Part shown: piece after piece, positions 5,069 to 6,870 of the stretch
How positions within the stretch are numbered: the first letter of the stretch is position 1
How the letters are laid out: the number at the start of each line of letters is the position of its first letter
DNA from: Candidatus Aerophobota bacterium
GTDB lineage: Bacteria; Aerophobota; Aerophobia; Aerophobales; B3-G15
Assembly (NCBI GenBank): GCA_021162265.1
Contig: JAGGZA010000031.1
Span: 1 to 6,870 of the forward strand
Direction: 5' to 3'
DNA: 6,870 bases
Program-made: the position numbers and the translations under genes
Notes under the pieces: generated by a model
What the model saw: only the letters and a program-made list of their open reading frames with translations
What the model was told of the DNA's origin: nothing
Database searches by the model: none

Positions 5069-6870
5069 ATGTGTGGTATTGTCGGTTATACAGGTTTCAG
5101 AAATTGTTCGGAGATTTTATTAAAGGGCTTAAAGTGTCTTGAATACAGAGGCTATGATAGCTGGGGATTTACTTTTAGTAAGAAACAGGAGCTTATTACT
5201 ATAAAAAGAGCGGGTAAGATATCTGAGGCTGAGAGTATTGTGGGTGACTTCCCAGCGGAGAGCTTCTCTGGTATCGCTCATACTCGATGGGCTACACATG
5301 GCTTGCCAACTGATATCAATGCCCATCCTCATCTTGATTGCAGGGGGAAAATAGCCATCGTTCACAATGGAATAATTGAGAATTATCTGGAACTTAAAAA
5401 GCAATTACAGAGAGAAGGACATAAATTTAAAAGTGATACAGATACGGAGGTCATTGTTCATCTTCTGGAAAAGTATTACGAAGGAAATATGCTCCATGCT
5501 ATAAAAGAGACTATTCTGAGGTTAGTGGGTACATTTGGTCTTGCCATTGTTTCAAGTTACGAGCCTGAGGCGTTGTACGGTGCCCGCCGGGGTAGCCCTT
5601 TAATTGTAGGAATAGGAGAAAAGGAAATGTTTCTCTCATCAGATGTGAATGCACTTATTGGACATACTCGGAAGGTTATTTATCTTGATGAGGATGAGAT
5701 AGTTAAACTTACGCCTGGTTCTTTTGAAATCTCCAGCCTGGACAAGGAAAAAATGGAAAAGGAAATCCATGTTGTTCCCTTTGACGCTACATCTATTGAA
5801 AAAGGAGGATTTCCTCACTTCATGTTAAAGGAAATTTTTGAACAACCAGAATCTTTGCATAATGCTTTTAGAGGACGTATTGATTATCAGCGAGCCACTG
5901 CTAAATTAGGTGGGTTGGAATTTACTGAATCCGAGCTTCTCTCCATTAGAAGTGTAAAACTCCTGGGTTGCGGTACATCCTGGCATGCAGCTCTTGTTGG
6001 AAAATATCTTCTTGAAGAGCTGGCTCGTATTCCCTGTGAGGTTGACTATTCCTCAGAATTTAGGTATAGGGACCCTATTCTTTCTGAAGATAATCTGGTT
6101 ATTGCTATCTCGCAGTCGGGAGAAACTGCAGACACCCTTGCTGCAGTGAGAGAGGCAAAGAGAAAAAATGCTAAAGTTCTTGGAATATGTAATGTTGTGG
6201 GTAGCTCAATAGCGAGAGAATGCGGGAGAGGAATTTACTTACATGCGGGACCGGAGATAGGTGTAGCTTCTACAAAGGCCTTTACCTCTCAACTTATAGT
6301 ATTAGCTCTTCTTTCTATTCTTCTGGGCAGGATAAGGGGTATGCCAAGGAGGGATGCACTTGTTGCATTAAATGCTATTGAGTCTATTCCATCCCTTGTG
6401 GCAAGAGTTTTGAAAAAAGCAGAAAAGATAGAGGAGATAGCTAATCTGATCTGGAAGTACAGGAATTTTCTCTATGTGGGTAGGGGTTATCAGTTTCCGA
6501 TAGCTCTTGAAGGAGCTCTGAAGCTAAAGGAGATATCTTATATTCATGCAGAGGGTATTCCTGCTGCAGAACTGAAGCATGGTCCAATAGCGCTGATAGA
6601 TGAAAATATGCCTACTGTAGTTCTGGCTACTGAAAGTTGCATACTTGATAAAGTTAAATCTAATGTGGCTGAAATAAAAGCAAGAAAAGGAAGGATAATT
6701 TCAATAATTACAGAAGCGAACCATGAAATGGATGAGGTTAGTGATTTTAAATTCAGTGTTCCTCCTGCTCCTCATTTTCTTGCCCCTGTTCTTTCAGTTA
6801 TTCCTCTTCAACTTCTTGCTTACTATATTGCTGTTTTGAGGGGGTGTGACGTGGACAAACCACGAAATCT
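5069..6870 (+). CDS. glmS: Glucosamine-6-phosphate synthase (glutamine-fructose-6-phosphate aminotransferase), 3' end missing
   Basis: Makes glucosamine-6-phosphate from fructose-6-phosphate and glutamine, the first step toward UDP-GlcNAc, peptidoglycan and lipopolysaccharide. I translated 600 codons without a break. The N-terminal class II glutaminase (about 1-240) begins MCGIVGYTG, with Cys as nucleophile after Met removal, and has HTRWATHG (R73), HNGIIEN (N100) and SDTDTE (about 122-127). The isomerase half has two SIS domains with CGTSWH, SQSGET (348-353), EIGVASTKAFT, ALEGALKLKEISY (E481, E488) and ELKHGP (H504). The visible end, DVDKPRN, is the conserved C-terminal tail; about eight residues and the stop lie beyond the window. 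One oddity is DSWGF where the family usually has DSAGI/L (about residues 31-35). No glmS ribozyme can fit in the 41 bases upstream. It follows the pseudopilin closely and may share its transcript. Confidence 0.97.
   Translation, partial: MCGIVGYTGFRNCSEILLKGLKCLEYRGYDSWGFTFSKKQELITIKRAGKISEAESIVGDFPAESFSGIAHTRWATHGLPTDINAHPHLDCRGKIAIVHNGIIENYLELKKQLQREGHKFKSDTDTEVIVHLLEKYYEGNMLHAIKETILRLVGTFGLAIVSSYEPEALYGARRGSPLIVGIGEKEMFLSSDVNALIGHTRKVIYLDEDEIVKLTPGSFEISSLDKEKMEKEIHVVPFDATSIEKGGFPHFMLKEIFEQPESLHNAFRGRIDYQRATAKLGGLEFTESELLSIRSVKLLGCGTSWHAALVGKYLLEELARIPCEVDYSSEFRYRDPILSEDNLVIAISQSGETADTLAAVREAKRKNAKVLGICNVVGSSIARECGRGIYLHAGPEIGVASTKAFTSQLIVLALLSILLGRIRGMPRRDALVALNAIESIPSLVARVLKKAEKIEEIANLIWKYRNFLYVGRGYQFPIALEGALKLKEISYIHAEGIPAAELKHGPIALIDENMPTVVLATESCILDKVKSNVAEIKARKGRIISIITEANHEMDEVSDFKFSVPPAPHFLAPVLSVIPLQLLAYYIAVLRGCDVDKPRN

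Noticed and set aside
5129..5404. Minus-strand open frame within glmS
   Set aside because: It is opposite the highly conserved glutaminase domain, whose + strand reading is unbroken, and encodes nothing recognisable.

Overview
The window is an AT-rich stretch of bacterial chromosome. Arginine is written mostly as AGA/AGG, spacing between genes is short, and every gene lies on the + strand. It reads as one housekeeping cluster: topA (5' end outside the window), a XerC/XerD-type tyrosine recombinase, hslV, hslU, a type IV pilin-like (pseudopilin) gene, and glmS (last few codons outside the window). The segment topA-xerC-hslV-hslU is a known conserved arrangement. In Bacillus and relatives it appears as topA-trmFO-xerC-hslV(clpQ)-hslU(clpY)-codY. 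Here trmFO is absent between topA and xerC, and codY is not downstream of hslU.

Layout. Positions 1-1652 hold the catalytic and zinc-ribbon parts of topoisomerase I. The recombinase (1633-2511) starts on a TTG inside the end of topA. hslV follows, most likely from a second TTG at 2544, and hslU (3080-4435) begins a few bases after hslV. These four genes look like one transcription unit. After a 43-base gap with a good ribosome binding site and a possible -10 box comes a 182-residue protein with a class III (prepilin) signal (4479-5027). A 41-base gap with a strong ribosome binding site leads to glmS (5069 to the window end).

How the genes relate. TopA controls supercoiling, and the Xer recombinase resolves chromosome dimers. 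HslV and HslU together form an ATP-dependent protease. GlmS makes glucosamine-6-phosphate for the cell envelope. The pseudopilin is the odd member: nothing around it is a secretion or pilus gene. No direct functional link between it and its neighbours can be read from the sequence.

Organism. The proteins are clearly bacterial. The low GC, AGA/AGG arginine codons, HslV of the Thermotoga/Firmicutes type and a pseudopilin with a YDPT...GD tail suggest a deep-branching or candidate-phylum anaerobe, possibly thermophilic. That is a guess; the window has no rRNA or other marker that settles it. I see no undescribed multi-gene system, mobile element, CRISPR array or RNA gene. The points most worth checking are the isolated pseudopilin, the hslV and hslU start sites, and an unusual tryptophan in the GlmS glutaminase domain.
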